A DNA stretch of 64,000 bases from an uncultured Balneolaceae bacterium (GCA_913057825.1 CAJXOW010000002.1:1-64000); one strand, 5' to 3'; counted from the stretch's first letter, positions 7,966-17,129 are shown. Notes: a model not told the origin generated them from the sequence alone. A program made the numbers and translations.

Positions 7966-9243
7966 ATGGGATCAAGAAAGGACGAAGAGTTTTTGAATGG
8001 TCACCGGCTCAAGCCTGAGAGTTTAATGATGAGCTATGGATATAATCCCCAGTGGTCGGAAGGGGCGATTAAATGTCCTATTTTTCAGACGTCCACCTTT
8101 GTTTTCGAGTCGGCCGAAGATGGCAAAGCATTTTTCGAAGTGGCGTATGGATTGCGTGAACAAGATCCGGATGAAGATCTCGGGCTCATTTACAGTCGCC
8201 TGAACAATCCCGACCTGGAAATCCTTGAAGATCGCCTCACCTTGTGGGACGACGCGGAAGCGGCTGCCATGTTTGAAAGTGGGATGGCGGCGATCAGCAC
8301 GATTATGTTTCAGTTTTTGCGGCCAGGGGATTACGTACTTCACAGCGAGCCGGTGTATGGGGGAACCGACTACCTGCTCAATCATGTACTACCCAATTTT
8401 GACATCAAACCGGTAGGTTTTAGAGCTGGATCAAGCCAGGAAGAAATTCGAGAGATTATGGACGGAGTGGAGGAAGAGCGCCAACTCGGCATGGTGTACA
8501 TTGAAACACCGGCGAATCCCACCAATGAAATGATCGATATCGAGAAATGTGCCGAGATCGCCCACGAGCACAAAACAGAAGAAAAAGAGGTTCCCATGGT
8601 GGTCGATAATACCTTTCTCGGTCCGCTTTTCCAGCATCCGCTCAAGCACGATGCCGACCTTGTTATCTATTCGGCAACCAAGTTTATAGGGGGGCATTCG
8701 GACATTATTGCCGGGGTATGTCTCGGATCTGAAAAGTTGATCAACAAAGTGCAAACCCTGAGAACCATTTTTGGTACGATGGGAGGTCCGTGGACAGGCT
8801 GGCTAACGATGCGAAGCCTTGAAACTTTAAAATTACGGATGACTCAACAGGTCGATAATGCCAAGTATATCGCCGATTTCCTGTCGGTTCATCCGAAAGT
8901 AGACAAGGTGCATTACCTGGATCTGCTCGAAGAGGGAGATCCGCAGTACGACATATACCAGAAGCAGTGTGATGAGCCGGGAGCTATCGTTTCATTTGAA
9001 ATTGATGGCGGTGAAAAAGAAGCCTTCAAGTTTTTGAATTCATTGGAATTGATTCACCTGGCTGTCAGTCTCGGCGGAACCGAATCGCTCGCCGAACATC
9101 CGGCTACCATGACCCACTCCGATATTGAACCTGACGAGCAGCGAAGAATGGGTATTACGGATAACATGGTGCGTCTGTCGATCGGCGTCGAAAACAAAAA
9201 GGACCTGGTGGAGGATCTTAAGCAAGCCTTTGAGCAGGTGTGA
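7966..9243 (+). CDS. Cys/Met-metabolism PLP enzyme (cystathionine gamma-synthase / Met gamma-lyase family)
   Basis: A 425-aa fold-type I PLP enzyme. The motif YSATKFIGGHSD carries the Schiff-base lysine (K239). The family also shows YSRLNNPDLEILEDRL near residue 70, the substrate and cofactor segment MFESGMAAIS, and the late SLGGTESLAEHPATMTHS motif. Family members do gamma- or beta-elimination or gamma-replacement on homoserine esters, cystathionine, methionine or homocysteine. The subtype cannot be fixed from sequence alone. At 425 aa it is a little longer than classical MetB (about 386), with an acidic insert (EQDPDEDLG) near residue 65 as in a Bacteroidota subgroup. The start is well set: AAAAGGAG lies about 8 nt before ATG 7966. 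No SAM riboswitch is visible upstream. Confidence 0.85.
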   Translation: MGSRKDEEFLNGHRLKPESLMMSYGYNPQWSEGAIKCPIFQTSTFVFESAEDGKAFFEVAYGLREQDPDEDLGLIYSRLNNPDLEILEDRLTLWDDAEAAAMFESGMAAISTIMFQFLRPGDYVLHSEPVYGGTDYLLNHVLPNFDIKPVGFRAGSSQEEIREIMDGVEEERQLGMVYIETPANPTNEMIDIEKCAEIAHEHKTEEKEVPMVVDNTFLGPLFQHPLKHDADLVIYSATKFIGGHSDIIAGVCLGSEKLINKVQTLRTIFGTMGGPWTGWLTMRSLETLKLRMTQQVDNAKYIADFLSVHPKVDKVHYLDLLEEGDPQYDIYQKQCDEPGAIVSFEIDGGEKEAFKFLNSLELIHLAVSLGGTESLAEHPATMTHSDIEPDEQRRMGITDNMVRLSIGVENKKDLVEDLKQAFEQV

Positions 9244-9296
9244 AAGATTCTGACCGGGTTTTTTACGGAGCAAGAGGAAGGCCTTCATGCAAATAA

Positions 9297-9345
9297 AAAA
9301 CCCATGGCGCCTTACCTCTCGATAATAAAGGCATCCATGGGTTTT
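9297..9345. terminator. Bidirectional terminator hairpin
   Basis: AAAACCCATGG (9297-9307) pairs perfectly with CCATGGGTTTT (9335-9345), and the inner GCCTT/AAGGC pairs extend the stem. A run of A before the stem gives a T6 tail on the minus strand, and GTTTT follows on the plus strand. It lies 53 nt after the PLP enzyme and 36 nt after the stop of the minus-strand gene remnant, so it can serve both. Confidence 0.7.
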
Positions 9346-9381
9346 GGGTGTTACTACTATGTGGGACAAAGTCTGCTCAGT

Positions 9382-9575
9382 TCATTTGTAATTGCACCGT
9401 ATCAATACTGGTTTCTTTGCCGGCTTGTACAGCCACTCCGGTAACCACCGTATACCCGGTAGGTGGTGTCGGTCGGTTCAATGTTTACGTTATAATTTCC
9501 TTCTTGTAAACCAACCAGTTTGAATTCGCCACTGATAGATTTCACTATTGAGTGGGTGATTTCTGCCAGTTCACA
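9382..9575 (-). pseudogene. Decayed C-terminal fragment of a carboxypeptidase-regulatory-like / DUF4382-type lipoprotein
   Basis: Read on the minus strand, one frame gives ELAEITHSIVKSISGEFK then LVGLQEGNYNVNIEPTDTTY. The neighbouring frame then continues VVTGVAVQAGKETSIDTVQL and ends QMN-stop at 9382. Together this is the pattern of a carboxypeptidase-regulatory-like beta-sandwich (GxFKLxGLxxGxYxVxIEP ... VxVxAGxxxxxxxxxL), common at the end of DUF4382 proteins. A frameshift near 9445-9455 breaks it, and no start codon or N-terminal part remains upstream. A terminator hairpin with a T6 tail on this strand follows the stop. The alternative is a sequencing error, but the missing 5' part argues for real decay. 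Confidence 0.6.
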
Positions 9576-9729
9576 GCGTGATATAGATATATACTGTATG
9601 CCATTTATAGACGTCTCTTATTGATATCGCTTCTTATATGACGACTGAAATCAGAAAAAGTTAGTATTTTTTTTTGAAATCGGTAATATTACGGCAGAAT
9701 CAAATCTAAATGTACCATCATGAGGCTTT

Positions 9730-11592
9730 ATGAGAACCATGAATAAACTTTTGGGGACTGCTTTAATCCTGCTGTTGACAAGCTTTGCCGGTGTGGCACA
9801 ACAATCGTCAGGTGACATTCAAAGAGTGGAACCATCGTTTTGGTGGACAGAGATGCAGCATCCGGAACTGCAGGTATTGCTTTACGGGGAAGGAATTGGA
9901 GATTACAATGCGAAAATCGATTATGCAGGAGTGGAACTTCGACGTCTTACCCGGGTGTCCAACGAAAATTACCTTTTTCTGCACCTTTACATTACAGACA
10001 GTGCCAGGGCGGGCTCTTTTGAAATCCGTTTTTATGACGACGGTAAGAGCCAGGAAAAGATTACTTATGAACTGCGTTCCCGGGAGCCGGGATCGGCCCG
10101 GCGCGAGGGATTTAACAGCAGTGATGCCATATACCTGATAACTCCGGACCGCTTTGCGAATGGGGATCCCTCTAATGACAATGTGGAGGGATATGAAGAC
10201 AAGCTGGATCGCGACAATCCGGATGGTCGACATGGCGGGGATATCGAGGGTATTACCGGGCATCTTGAGGATATCAAAGAGATGGGATTCACGGCGATCT
10301 GGCTGAACCCCCTGCTGGAAAATGCCCAGCCCGAGTATTCCTACCATGGATATTCGACTACCGATTTTTATAAAATTGATCCCCGTTTCGGCAGCAACCG
10401 GGCCTACAAGAAGATGGTTCGCAAAGCCGACAGCCTGGGGATGAAGGTCATTATGGATCAAATTGTCAACCATATCGGATCGGAGCACTGGTGGGTGGAG
10501 GATCCGCCGACCGACAATTGGATTCATTTTGGCGGAGATTATGAACAGACGAATCACCAGCATCTGACTATCCAGGATCCTTATGCCTCTGAATACGATC
10601 GGAAGCATTTCATCGACGGCTGGTTTGTCAGATCCATGCCTGATTTGAATCACGATAATCCATTGCTGGCAACTTATTTGGTTCAGAACAGCATCTGGTG
10701 GATTGAATATGCCGGTATAACAGGAATAAGAATGGATACGTATCCCTATTCAGGGGCCGAGTTTATGTCGCAGTGGAGCTGCCGGGTTATGCAGGAGTAT
10801 CCTCATTTTAATATTGTAGGTGAAGAATGGAACTGGAATCCGGGGGTCGTCGCATATTGGCAACGCGGTAAGGAAAATAATCACCGATCCTGTTTGCCTT
10901 CATTAATGGACTTTCCCCTTCAGCGCTCCCTTGTGGAAGGACTGACCCGGGAAGAAGACCGCACAAACGGCTGGGTTCAAACCTATGAAATGTTGGCACA
11001 GGATTTTATCTATCCACGTCCTGACCAACTGGTCATTTTTCCCGACAATCACGATATGGATCGTTTTTATACCCAGGTTGATCGAAATTTCGGTCTCTGG
11101 AAGTTGGGGATGGTTTTCACGTTTACCATGCGGGGTATTCCGCAAATCTATTACGGGACGGAAATCCTGATGTCGAATCCCGATGGTACGGGGCATGGGG
11201 TAATTCGCAGTGACTATCCGGGAGGTTGGTCCGGTGATGCAGTGAATGCCTTTACCGGTAAGGGGTTGAGTGAGCAAGAGGATTCAGCAAAATCGTTTAT
11301 TCGAAAACTGGCTCAGTGGCGGAAGAAATCCGAGGTTATCCATTCCGGAAAGCTCACCCATTTCATACCCCATAAAGGAGTTTATGCCTATTTTCGCCAT
11401 AATAAATCCGATACCGTCATGGTGCTGCTAAACAAAAATGAAACCACCAGCCGGTTATCTTTGCACCGGTATAATCAGTACTTGCCGTCTTATATCAATC
11501 AGACGGAATTGTTAAGTGGAGAACTCTACAAGCTCGATTCCCGTGGCGAAATTACTTTGCCGCCAAGAACCCCGCTTATCTTTAATTATTAG
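9730..11592 (+). CDS. Periplasmic GH13 alpha-amylase (neopullulanase/cyclomaltodextrinase-like, SusA type)
   Basis: A 620-aa exported enzyme with a signal peptide (MNKLLGTALILLLTSFAGVA). An N-terminal beta domain of the Cyc-maltodext_N type (about residues 30-125, RVEPSFWWTEMQHPELQVLL) precedes the GH13 barrel. Catalytic regions: DQIVNHIG (I), GIRMDTYPY (II, nucleophile D336), VGEEW (III, acid/base E365) and FPDNHD (IV, D442). A small C-terminal beta domain follows (about 535-620). It would hydrolyse alpha-1,4 glucans or cyclodextrins in the periplasm. Length and order match SusA (about 617 aa), but no susCD transporter genes are adjacent. ATG 9739 is a possible alternative start. A long hairpin (11694-11839) lies downstream. 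Confidence 0.88.
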   Translation: MRTMNKLLGTALILLLTSFAGVAQQSSGDIQRVEPSFWWTEMQHPELQVLLYGEGIGDYNAKIDYAGVELRRLTRVSNENYLFLHLYITDSARAGSFEIRFYDDGKSQEKITYELRSREPGSARREGFNSSDAIYLITPDRFANGDPSNDNVEGYEDKLDRDNPDGRHGGDIEGITGHLEDIKEMGFTAIWLNPLLENAQPEYSYHGYSTTDFYKIDPRFGSNRAYKKMVRKADSLGMKVIMDQIVNHIGSEHWWVEDPPTDNWIHFGGDYEQTNHQHLTIQDPYASEYDRKHFIDGWFVRSMPDLNHDNPLLATYLVQNSIWWIEYAGITGIRMDTYPYSGAEFMSQWSCRVMQEYPHFNIVGEEWNWNPGVVAYWQRGKENNHRSCLPSLMDFPLQRSLVEGLTREEDRTNGWVQTYEMLAQDFIYPRPDQLVIFPDNHDMDRFYTQVDRNFGLWKLGMVFTFTMRGIPQIYYGTEILMSNPDGTGHGVIRSDYPGGWSGDAVNAFTGKGLSEQEDSAKSFIRKLAQWRKKSEVIHSGKLTHFIPHKGVYAYFRHNKSDTVMVLLNKNETTSRLSLHRYNQYLPSYINQTELLSGELYKLDSRGEITLPPRTPLIFNY

Positions 11593-11693
11593 AATACCGT
11601 ATAACTTAAAACGGCTTCTTACGTTTACACTACTTTATGTAGTAGACTCTAAGTTGGTTAAAACTGAAGAATAGATTAATTTGCCCATTTTTA

Positions 11694-11839
11694 TTGAAGC
11701 CGGTGCGGATCTGAGTACTTAAAATTTTTCGAACCAAAACATATTATAGGATGATGAACCTGAAATTACCTGGCAGCTTAAGTCGAAAAAGCAAAACCGT
11801 GGGTAAAAATTTTTCATCGAAGATCCGCACCGGCTTCAA
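11694..11839. repeat. 146-nt inverted-repeat hairpin element
   Basis: TTGAAGCCGGTGCGGATCT (11694-11712) is repeated perfectly inverted at 11821-11839 (19 bp). Both arms continue inward into AAATTTTT blocks, so the element has GC-rich ends and AT-rich shoulders. Size and plan match family B (32474, 55840, 57343), but the arm sequence differs. It sits 30 nt before the LOG gene start, so its right arm would be part of that gene's leader if transcription starts upstream. Confidence 0.75.
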
Positions 11840-11868
11840 AAAGCAACCATTTAACCGAGCAAGCAATT

Positions 11869-12462
11869 ATGCCTGAAGATATCGATACGATATGTGTGTT
11901 CTGTGCTTCAAGTCAGCAAAGCGACCAGGTGTACCGTGATCACGCCCGTAAACTGGGAAAACTGTTGGCTCGTAAGAGGTATGAAGTGATATATGGAGGG
12001 GGACGGATTGGGTCGATGGGGGCATTGGCCGAGGGCGTATTGCAGCAGTCAGGTAAAATTACCGGGATCATCCCTCGATTTATGGAAGATCTTGAAGTCC
12101 ATCATGAGGGGATAACTCGTACTATATGGGTTGACTCAATGCGGCAGCGAAAACAGTTGATGCTTGACAAAAGCGATGCAATTATCGGATTACCGGGCGG
12201 ATCCGGTACCCTCGAAGAATTGATGGAAACGATTACCCTCAAGCGGTTGGGCCAGTATCTGAATCCAATCGTTATGATTAATACACGGGGAGCCTTCAAT
12301 CCACTCCAGGATTTGTTTGAGCGATGTATTAGCGAACGTTTTATGGAAAAACGACATCGCGAGATGTGGAAGTTTGTCGATACACCCGAAGATGCGCTCA
12401 AAGCCGTGGAGGATGCTCCCCCCTGGTCAGAAAATGCCCGTTCTTTTGCCGCACTTAAATAA
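11869..12462 (+). CDS. LOG family protein (TIGR00730 Rossmann fold)
   Basis: A 197-aa protein with both family motifs: YGGGRIGSMGALAEGV (about residues 42-57, nucleotide-binding loop) and LPGGSGTLEELMETITLKRLG (about 107-127, PGGxGTxxE with the catalytic Glu). LOG proteins cleave the N-glycosidic bond of nucleoside 5'-monophosphates, producing ribose 5-phosphate and a base: cytokinin riboside phosphates in plants, AMP-like substrates in many bacteria. The protein is cytosolic and usually a dimer. The N-terminus (DTICVFCASSQQSDQVYRDHA) is the usual one. It stands alone, 74 nt before the ABC operon. Confidence 0.9.
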   Translation: MPEDIDTICVFCASSQQSDQVYRDHARKLGKLLARKRYEVIYGGGRIGSMGALAEGVLQQSGKITGIIPRFMEDLEVHHEGITRTIWVDSMRQRKQLMLDKSDAIIGLPGGSGTLEELMETITLKRLGQYLNPIVMINTRGAFNPLQDLFERCISERFMEKRHREMWKFVDTPEDALKAVEDAPPWSENARSFAALK

Positions 12463-12536
12463 TTATATTTTCAATCCGGGTCGGGTTCGGGGATCACATC
12501 ACAGATTACATTAAATCCGGACTTTTAATTACTCGT

Positions 12537-13220
12537 ATGGTCGAGCTTCAAAAGGTAAGTAAGCAGTATGACGACGGGACCACTAAACACCCGGTTTTGC
12601 AGGAGTTATCCCTGAAAGTAAATGCAGGGGAGATTGTGGTTATACTCGGGAAAAGCGGATCCGGCAAGTCAACCCTGTTAAATCTGATTAGTGGAATCGA
12701 TACGCCCTCCGGCGGGTCCATACTATTAGACGGGGAAGCTGTATCCAACCAGACCGATCGCGAGCGAACCTTGTTCCGCCGGCGTCATATGGGGTTCGTA
12801 TTTCAGTTCTTCAATCTTGTCCCTACCCTGACGGTGCAGGAAAATCTTCTTTTACCCCGGGAACTTGTACAGGGTCGTGTTGCGGAGGCAGACGAGCATG
12901 ATGCCAAACAACTGTTAAAAGGAGTTGGCCTGGAGGGCCGACATGATTCCTATCCTGATCAGCTATCGGGTGGAGAGCAGCAGCGAGTTGCTATTGCCCG
13001 GGCCATTATTCATGATCCTAAATTGATACTGGCCGATGAACCAACCGGTAACCTGGATTATGAAACCGGGGAGACAGTATTGCGGCTTCTGGATGAAATG
13101 GTACGAAAAAAGCAAAAAACCATGATTATGGCTACTCACAGCCGGGAAGTCATAGGAATGGCCGACCGGGTGTTCCAGTTGTACCAGGGAAAGCTTACAA
13201 AAGATAATTTAGAATTATGA
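12537..13220 (+). CDS. ABC transporter ATP-binding protein (LolD/MacB/AttE type)
   Basis: A 227-aa ATPase with Walker A GKSGSGKST (about residues 38-46), the Q-loop at GFVFQFFNLVPTLTV, the signature LSGGEQQR (about 142-149), Walker B LILADEPTGNLD and the switch His in MATHSREV. Size and the NLD after Walker B place it in the MacB/LolD-type family, which works with FtsX-like permeases in mechanotransmission rather than classical transport. It is followed by a possible 39-codon frame, then the permease (13369) and the AttH-like lipoprotein (15903), so it belongs to that operon. Confidence 0.9.
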   Translation: MVELQKVSKQYDDGTTKHPVLQELSLKVNAGEIVVILGKSGSGKSTLLNLISGIDTPSGGSILLDGEAVSNQTDRERTLFRRRHMGFVFQFFNLVPTLTVQENLLLPRELVQGRVAEADEHDAKQLLKGVGLEGRHDSYPDQLSGGEQQRVAIARAIIHDPKLILADEPTGNLDYETGETVLRLLDEMVRKKQKTMIMATHSREVIGMADRVFQLYQGKLTKDNLEL

Positions 13221-13248
13221 ATTTTGGACTTTGAATTGAGGACACTCG

Positions 13249-13368
13249 ATGGTAAATAAGGCACTTTCCTGCGACCACTTTATTGAAATTGCCGGAAGTT
13301 TCGACCAGGCTGGTGCCGACGGTATATGGGGGTCAGCAATAACGTCCACGATTCAAAATTTCATATAG
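13249..13368 (+). CDS. Possible 39-aa small protein coupled to the permease gene
   Basis: A 39-codon frame fills the gap between the ATPase and permease genes. GAGGA at 13238-13242 lies 6 nt before ATG 13249, a better Shine-Dalgarno than most genes here have. The TAG stop at 13366-13368 directly abuts the permease ATG at 13369, which would allow translational coupling. The peptide (MVNKALSCDHFIEIAGSFDQ...) has no membrane segment, signal or family that I recognise. It could instead be a chance frame in a leader. Confidence 0.35.
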   Translation: MVNKALSCDHFIEIAGSFDQAGADGIWGSAITSTIQNFI

Positions 13369-15906
13369 ATGCTCTGGCGCTCAAGTTTACGGTATTTACT
13401 TAAACATCCCCTGCAGGTTGCGCTTTCGGTGTTAGGAGTGGCACTGGGGGTGGCCGTGGTGGTAGGTATCGATCTTTCCATCCAAAGTGCCGGACGTGCA
13501 TTTGAACAGTCGACCGACCGGGTTGCCGGCAAGGCGACTCATCGCGTTGTTTCAGTGGATGAGGGGTTGAATGACTCGGTTTATACCCACCTGCGAGCCC
13601 GTCATGGCATACGAAAAATAGCCCCGGTGGTCGAACAGTATGTCTATATCCCCGGGACGGAAAACCAACTCCATGTAATGGGGGTTGATCCGTTTGCGGA
13701 GCCTCCCTTCCGTCCCTACCTGGAGCAGTTGCAAGCTGCCGAAGATGGGCCTTTATCTTCTTTTCTGATGCATCCCTCGGGAGCTGTATTATCGAAAGGC
13801 ACAGCGGATGAACTGGATCTCAAGATAAGTGATACGCTGCAAGTCAGGGTGGGAGATCAGATACAAAACGTCGAGCTGATAGGTATTCTCAAGGGTAGAG
13901 ATCAATACAACCGGCAAGTGTTGGAGGATTTGTTAATTCTGGATGTTTCCACCGCCCAGGAAATGCTCGGCATGAAAGGAAAGCTTAGTTATATCGATGT
14001 GATCATTCCGCAGAGTGAGATGGGCACCGTAAAGGCGGATCGAATTAGGTCGCTGTTACCCGGTGGTCTTGAACTGCAGCGGTCAAATACAAGGTCTGCC
14101 GCCATCGAAAAGATGATATCGGCCTTTAAAACGAACCTGCAATCGTTGAGTTTCCTGGCGTTGATTGTCGGTATGTTTTTGATCTATAATACGATGACCT
14201 TTTCGGTATTACAGCGTCGCGCCCAAATTGGACGCTTGCAGGCACTGGGCGTTACTCGGAGCGAAATTTTTAGGCTTATTTTGGTAGAAGCGGGTGCCAT
14301 TGGTCTGTTGGGTACAGTGGTCGGGCTTGTAGGGGGATATGTGTTGGGTGGAGGATTGGTGGAACTGGTGACCCGTACCATTAATGATATCTATTTTAAC
14401 CTTTCTGTACGTGAGGTTGCAGTTAACGCGGGGATCATTTTGAAAGGGGTTGCGCTGGGATTGGGAGCTACTTTGCTTACTGCCCTGATACCGGCGCGTG
14501 AAGCTGCTCGATCGTCACCTCGCGTCAGTCTGTCCCGATCGTCGGTCGAAAAAGGGCTGTTGGACCGGCTGCCGACCATTTCAGCAATTGGGTTTATCCT
14601 CATAGGGGTCGGATCGGCCATTCTGCTCTATCCATCGAATCAAATTTTCCTGGGGTATGCGGGGTTATTACCCGTTATAATCGGATACGCCCTCCTCACC
14701 CCCTTGTTTGTGGTGGGAATGGTCTGGTTTGTCAGAAGAGGAATCGGATCAGTTTCCGGATTAAGTGGTCGTATGGCAGTACAGAATATTAAGGATCAAC
14801 TTAGTCGCTCATCGGTTGCGATAGCGGCGCTTGCCGTGGCGGTAGCGGCAACGATCGGGGTCAGCACCAGTATAAGCAGTTTCCGTGATACAGTGGAAAA
14901 TTGGCTGCAATATCGGTTGCAGGCCGATGTCTTTGTTTCGGTGCCCGGAAATGTATCCCGCCGACAAGCTCGAACGATGGATGAGGAAGTGGTTTCCGAC
15001 ATCAAGGATCTAGGGGAAGTAAAAGCGGTACACACCTTGCTTCGGACAAGCAGGATTTACGAAGGATCGGTCGTGGACATGGAGGCCATCGAAATAACTC
15101 TACCGGGAAGAGATCGATACCGCTTTAAGGAGGGTGATCCGAAACAAGCCTGGAATATTTTGGAGAAGGGAGGAGTCTTGATCTCCGAGCCCATGGCGTT
15201 TGACCATGAAGTTACCGTGGGAGACTCGATTAATTTGGAGACGCGGCGGGGAAAGCGTTCATTCCCGGTGGGCGGGGTGTTCTACGATTACAGCTCTGAC
15301 ATCGGTACCATTTTAATGGATCGAGGTATATTTAACAATCATTACAGGGAGCAAGGTTATACCAGTTTTTCGATTGTAGGCCATTCAAATGTCGAAGCGG
15401 AACAGTTAACGGATGTAGTCGAACGAAAACTGGCGAATCGGCAGTTATCCATACGGTCCAACAAAGAGCTTCGCACTTTGTCTATGCAAATTTTTGACCG
15501 CACGTTTACCGTAACCCGGGTACTGCAGATGCTGACCGTTTTGGTGGCCCTCATTGGCGTTTTCAGTGCCTTGATGGCCATACAACTCGAACGAACACGT
15601 GAAATCGGAATGTTGAGGGCGCTAGGTTTTACGCGCCGACAAATTAGCGGGGTAATGCTGGGACAAACGGGCGCCATGGGAACTATCGCCGGGCTTCTGG
15701 CCCTGCCCCTCGGATTTGTATTGGCGGTGGTTCTCGTGTATGTCATTAATAAAAGATCATTTGGATGGACTCTCGAACTTGCCTGGTCTTATGAGGTACT
15801 GTGGCAGGCAATGGGAATTGCAGTGGGAGCGGCCTTGTTATCGGGTCTCTATCCCGCTATCAAGATGGCGGGAATGAACGTAGTACGCGCACTGCGTGAG
15901 GAATGA
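13369..15906 (+). CDS. ABC transporter permease, two FtsX/MacB_PCD units (AttF/G-like fusion)
   Basis: An 845-aa membrane protein. An N-terminal membrane helix (LQVALSVLGVALGVAVVVGI, about residues 15-35) precedes a periplasmic domain (about 40-260). Three helices follow at about 262-375 (FLALIVGMFLIYNTMTFSVL; GLLGTVVGLVGGYVLGGGLV). A central pair of helices (about 400-460) leads to a second unit with its own first helix (VAIAALAVAVAATIGVSTSI), periplasmic domain and three terminal helices (VLVALIGVFSALMAIQLERT onward). The duplicated FtsX architecture is that of long LolC/E-like or AttFG-type permeases. Its stop overlaps the next gene by 4 nt, so the two are translationally coupled. Predicted role: extracting or moving a lipophilic substrate with the ATPase at 12537. 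Confidence 0.88.
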   Translation: MLWRSSLRYLLKHPLQVALSVLGVALGVAVVVGIDLSIQSAGRAFEQSTDRVAGKATHRVVSVDEGLNDSVYTHLRARHGIRKIAPVVEQYVYIPGTENQLHVMGVDPFAEPPFRPYLEQLQAAEDGPLSSFLMHPSGAVLSKGTADELDLKISDTLQVRVGDQIQNVELIGILKGRDQYNRQVLEDLLILDVSTAQEMLGMKGKLSYIDVIIPQSEMGTVKADRIRSLLPGGLELQRSNTRSAAIEKMISAFKTNLQSLSFLALIVGMFLIYNTMTFSVLQRRAQIGRLQALGVTRSEIFRLILVEAGAIGLLGTVVGLVGGYVLGGGLVELVTRTINDIYFNLSVREVAVNAGIILKGVALGLGATLLTALIPAREAARSSPRVSLSRSSVEKGLLDRLPTISAIGFILIGVGSAILLYPSNQIFLGYAGLLPVIIGYALLTPLFVVGMVWFVRRGIGSVSGLSGRMAVQNIKDQLSRSSVAIAALAVAVAATIGVSTSISSFRDTVENWLQYRLQADVFVSVPGNVSRRQARTMDEEVVSDIKDLGEVKAVHTLLRTSRIYEGSVVDMEAIEITLPGRDRYRFKEGDPKQAWNILEKGGVLISEPMAFDHEVTVGDSINLETRRGKRSFPVGGVFYDYSSDIGTILMDRGIFNNHYREQGYTSFSIVGHSNVEAEQLTDVVERKLANRQLSIRSNKELRTLSMQIFDRTFTVTRVLQMLTVLVALIGVFSALMAIQLERTREIGMLRALGFTRRQISGVMLGQTGAMGTIAGLLALPLGFVLAVVLVYVINKRSFGWTLELAWSYEVLWQAMGIAVGAALLSGLYPAIKMAGMNVVRALREE

Positions 15907-17129
15907 AATACATGATATTTATGAACCGATGTATATCTACAAATTCAATAATTTTGATCCTGCTTACAGGATTGCTGACTCATGGCTGCGGGCTTTCGGA
16001 AGAGGAAAAAGGGCGTTCAGATTCCCAATACCGGGTCAGCGATTTTATGTCGGGTAGGGATACTGCGCTTTTTAAAAGAGCTGATAAACCCCGCCCTATC
16101 CAATTTCCCCGGGATTTAGGGGCGCATCCTGCATATAAGACGGAGTGGTGGTACTATACCGGGAATTTGTCGGCCGACAACGGACGGCGGTTCGGTTATG
16201 AACTAACGATCTTCAGAAGCGGGCTGCGACCGGATGCGCTCAAAATTGGGAATCCTTCCGCTTGGCGTACAAAACACTTGTATATGGCGCATTTAGCTAT
16301 TACCGATGCAGCCGGCGAGGAGTTTTATTCATACGAACGGTATGCCCGGGGTGCGGCTGGGCTTGCGGGTGCGCAATCGGACCCTTTTAAGGTCTGGCTG
16401 GAAAATTGGCAGGTAAGGCGAGGATCGGAGTCTTCGTTATCGTCCGGGAAGAAGATCCCCGATATGTTGTTACAAGCACAGGCGGAGCCGATATCTCTCG
16501 ACCTCAGATTGCAATCGGTAAAGCCTCCCGTTTTACAGGGAGATCGCGGTCTGGATCAAAAAGGGCCCGAGTCGGGCAATGCCTCATACTATTTTTCCTT
16601 AACCCGACTGGAATCCAAAGGAACGCTATCCATCGGCAAAAAAAGTTTTGAGGTAACGGGGTGGTCGTGGATGGATCGTGAATGGAGCACGAGCGCCCTC
16701 GGAAAGGACCAGGTGGGGTGGGACTGGTTTGCGCTGCAGCTTTCCGATAACCGGGAAATTATGTACTATAGACTATGCAACAAAGATGGATCTGCCAGCG
16801 CCTATAGCAACGGAGTTATCATAGACTCGACCGGACAAAAAATCAGCATAGCCCCCGACGATATAAGTATAGCTCCTCAAGCGTATTGGACCAGTCCGAC
16901 GACCGGAGTCCGTTACCCGGTTCGTTGGCAAATGAATATTCCGGAACAAAATATCAAGCTCGAAATTATCCCCCTGTTGGAAAATCAGGAACTGCAAACC
17001 CGATTTAAATACTGGGAAGGAGCCGTAAGTATAATCGGAAAATATAAAAATGAAACTCTCGATGGATACGGCTACGTTGAGTTAACCGGATATGATGATG
17101 AGGTTAATAGAGGTAGTTCAAAGCGATAA
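15903..17129 (+). CDS. AttH/CrtC-like lipocalin-fold lipoprotein
   Basis: A 408-aa protein with a lipoprotein signal (ILILLTGLLTHGC, Cys near residue 29). The family signature TEWWYYTGNLSADNGRRFGY lies at about residues 80-100, followed by MAHLAITDA and, in the second half, the signature TGWSWMDREWSTSALGKDQVGWDWF. These mark the AttH/hydroxyneurosporene-synthase-like double lipocalin fold (CrtC N-terminal plus Lipocalin_9). AttH proteins occur with AttEFG ABC components, exactly the order seen here. True CrtC is a carotenoid 1,2-hydratase, but this context argues for a substrate-binding lipoprotein rather than carotenoid synthesis. ATG 15903 overlaps the permease stop (ATGA); in-frame ATGs a few codons later are also possible. 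Confidence 0.82.
   Translation: MKYMIFMNRCISTNSIILILLTGLLTHGCGLSEEEKGRSDSQYRVSDFMSGRDTALFKRADKPRPIQFPRDLGAHPAYKTEWWYYTGNLSADNGRRFGYELTIFRSGLRPDALKIGNPSAWRTKHLYMAHLAITDAAGEEFYSYERYARGAAGLAGAQSDPFKVWLENWQVRRGSESSLSSGKKIPDMLLQAQAEPISLDLRLQSVKPPVLQGDRGLDQKGPESGNASYYFSLTRLESKGTLSIGKKSFEVTGWSWMDREWSTSALGKDQVGWDWFALQLSDNREIMYYRLCNKDGSASAYSNGVIIDSTGQKISIAPDDISIAPQAYWTSPTTGVRYPVRWQMNIPEQNIKLEIIPLLENQELQTRFKYWEGAVSIIGKYKNETLDGYGYVELTGYDDEVNRGSSKR

Noticed and set aside
15903-17129. Carotenoid 1,2-hydratase (crtC) for carotenoid synthesis
   Set aside because: The fold matches, but the ABC context and lipoprotein signal fit AttH better, and no carotenoid genes are adjacent.
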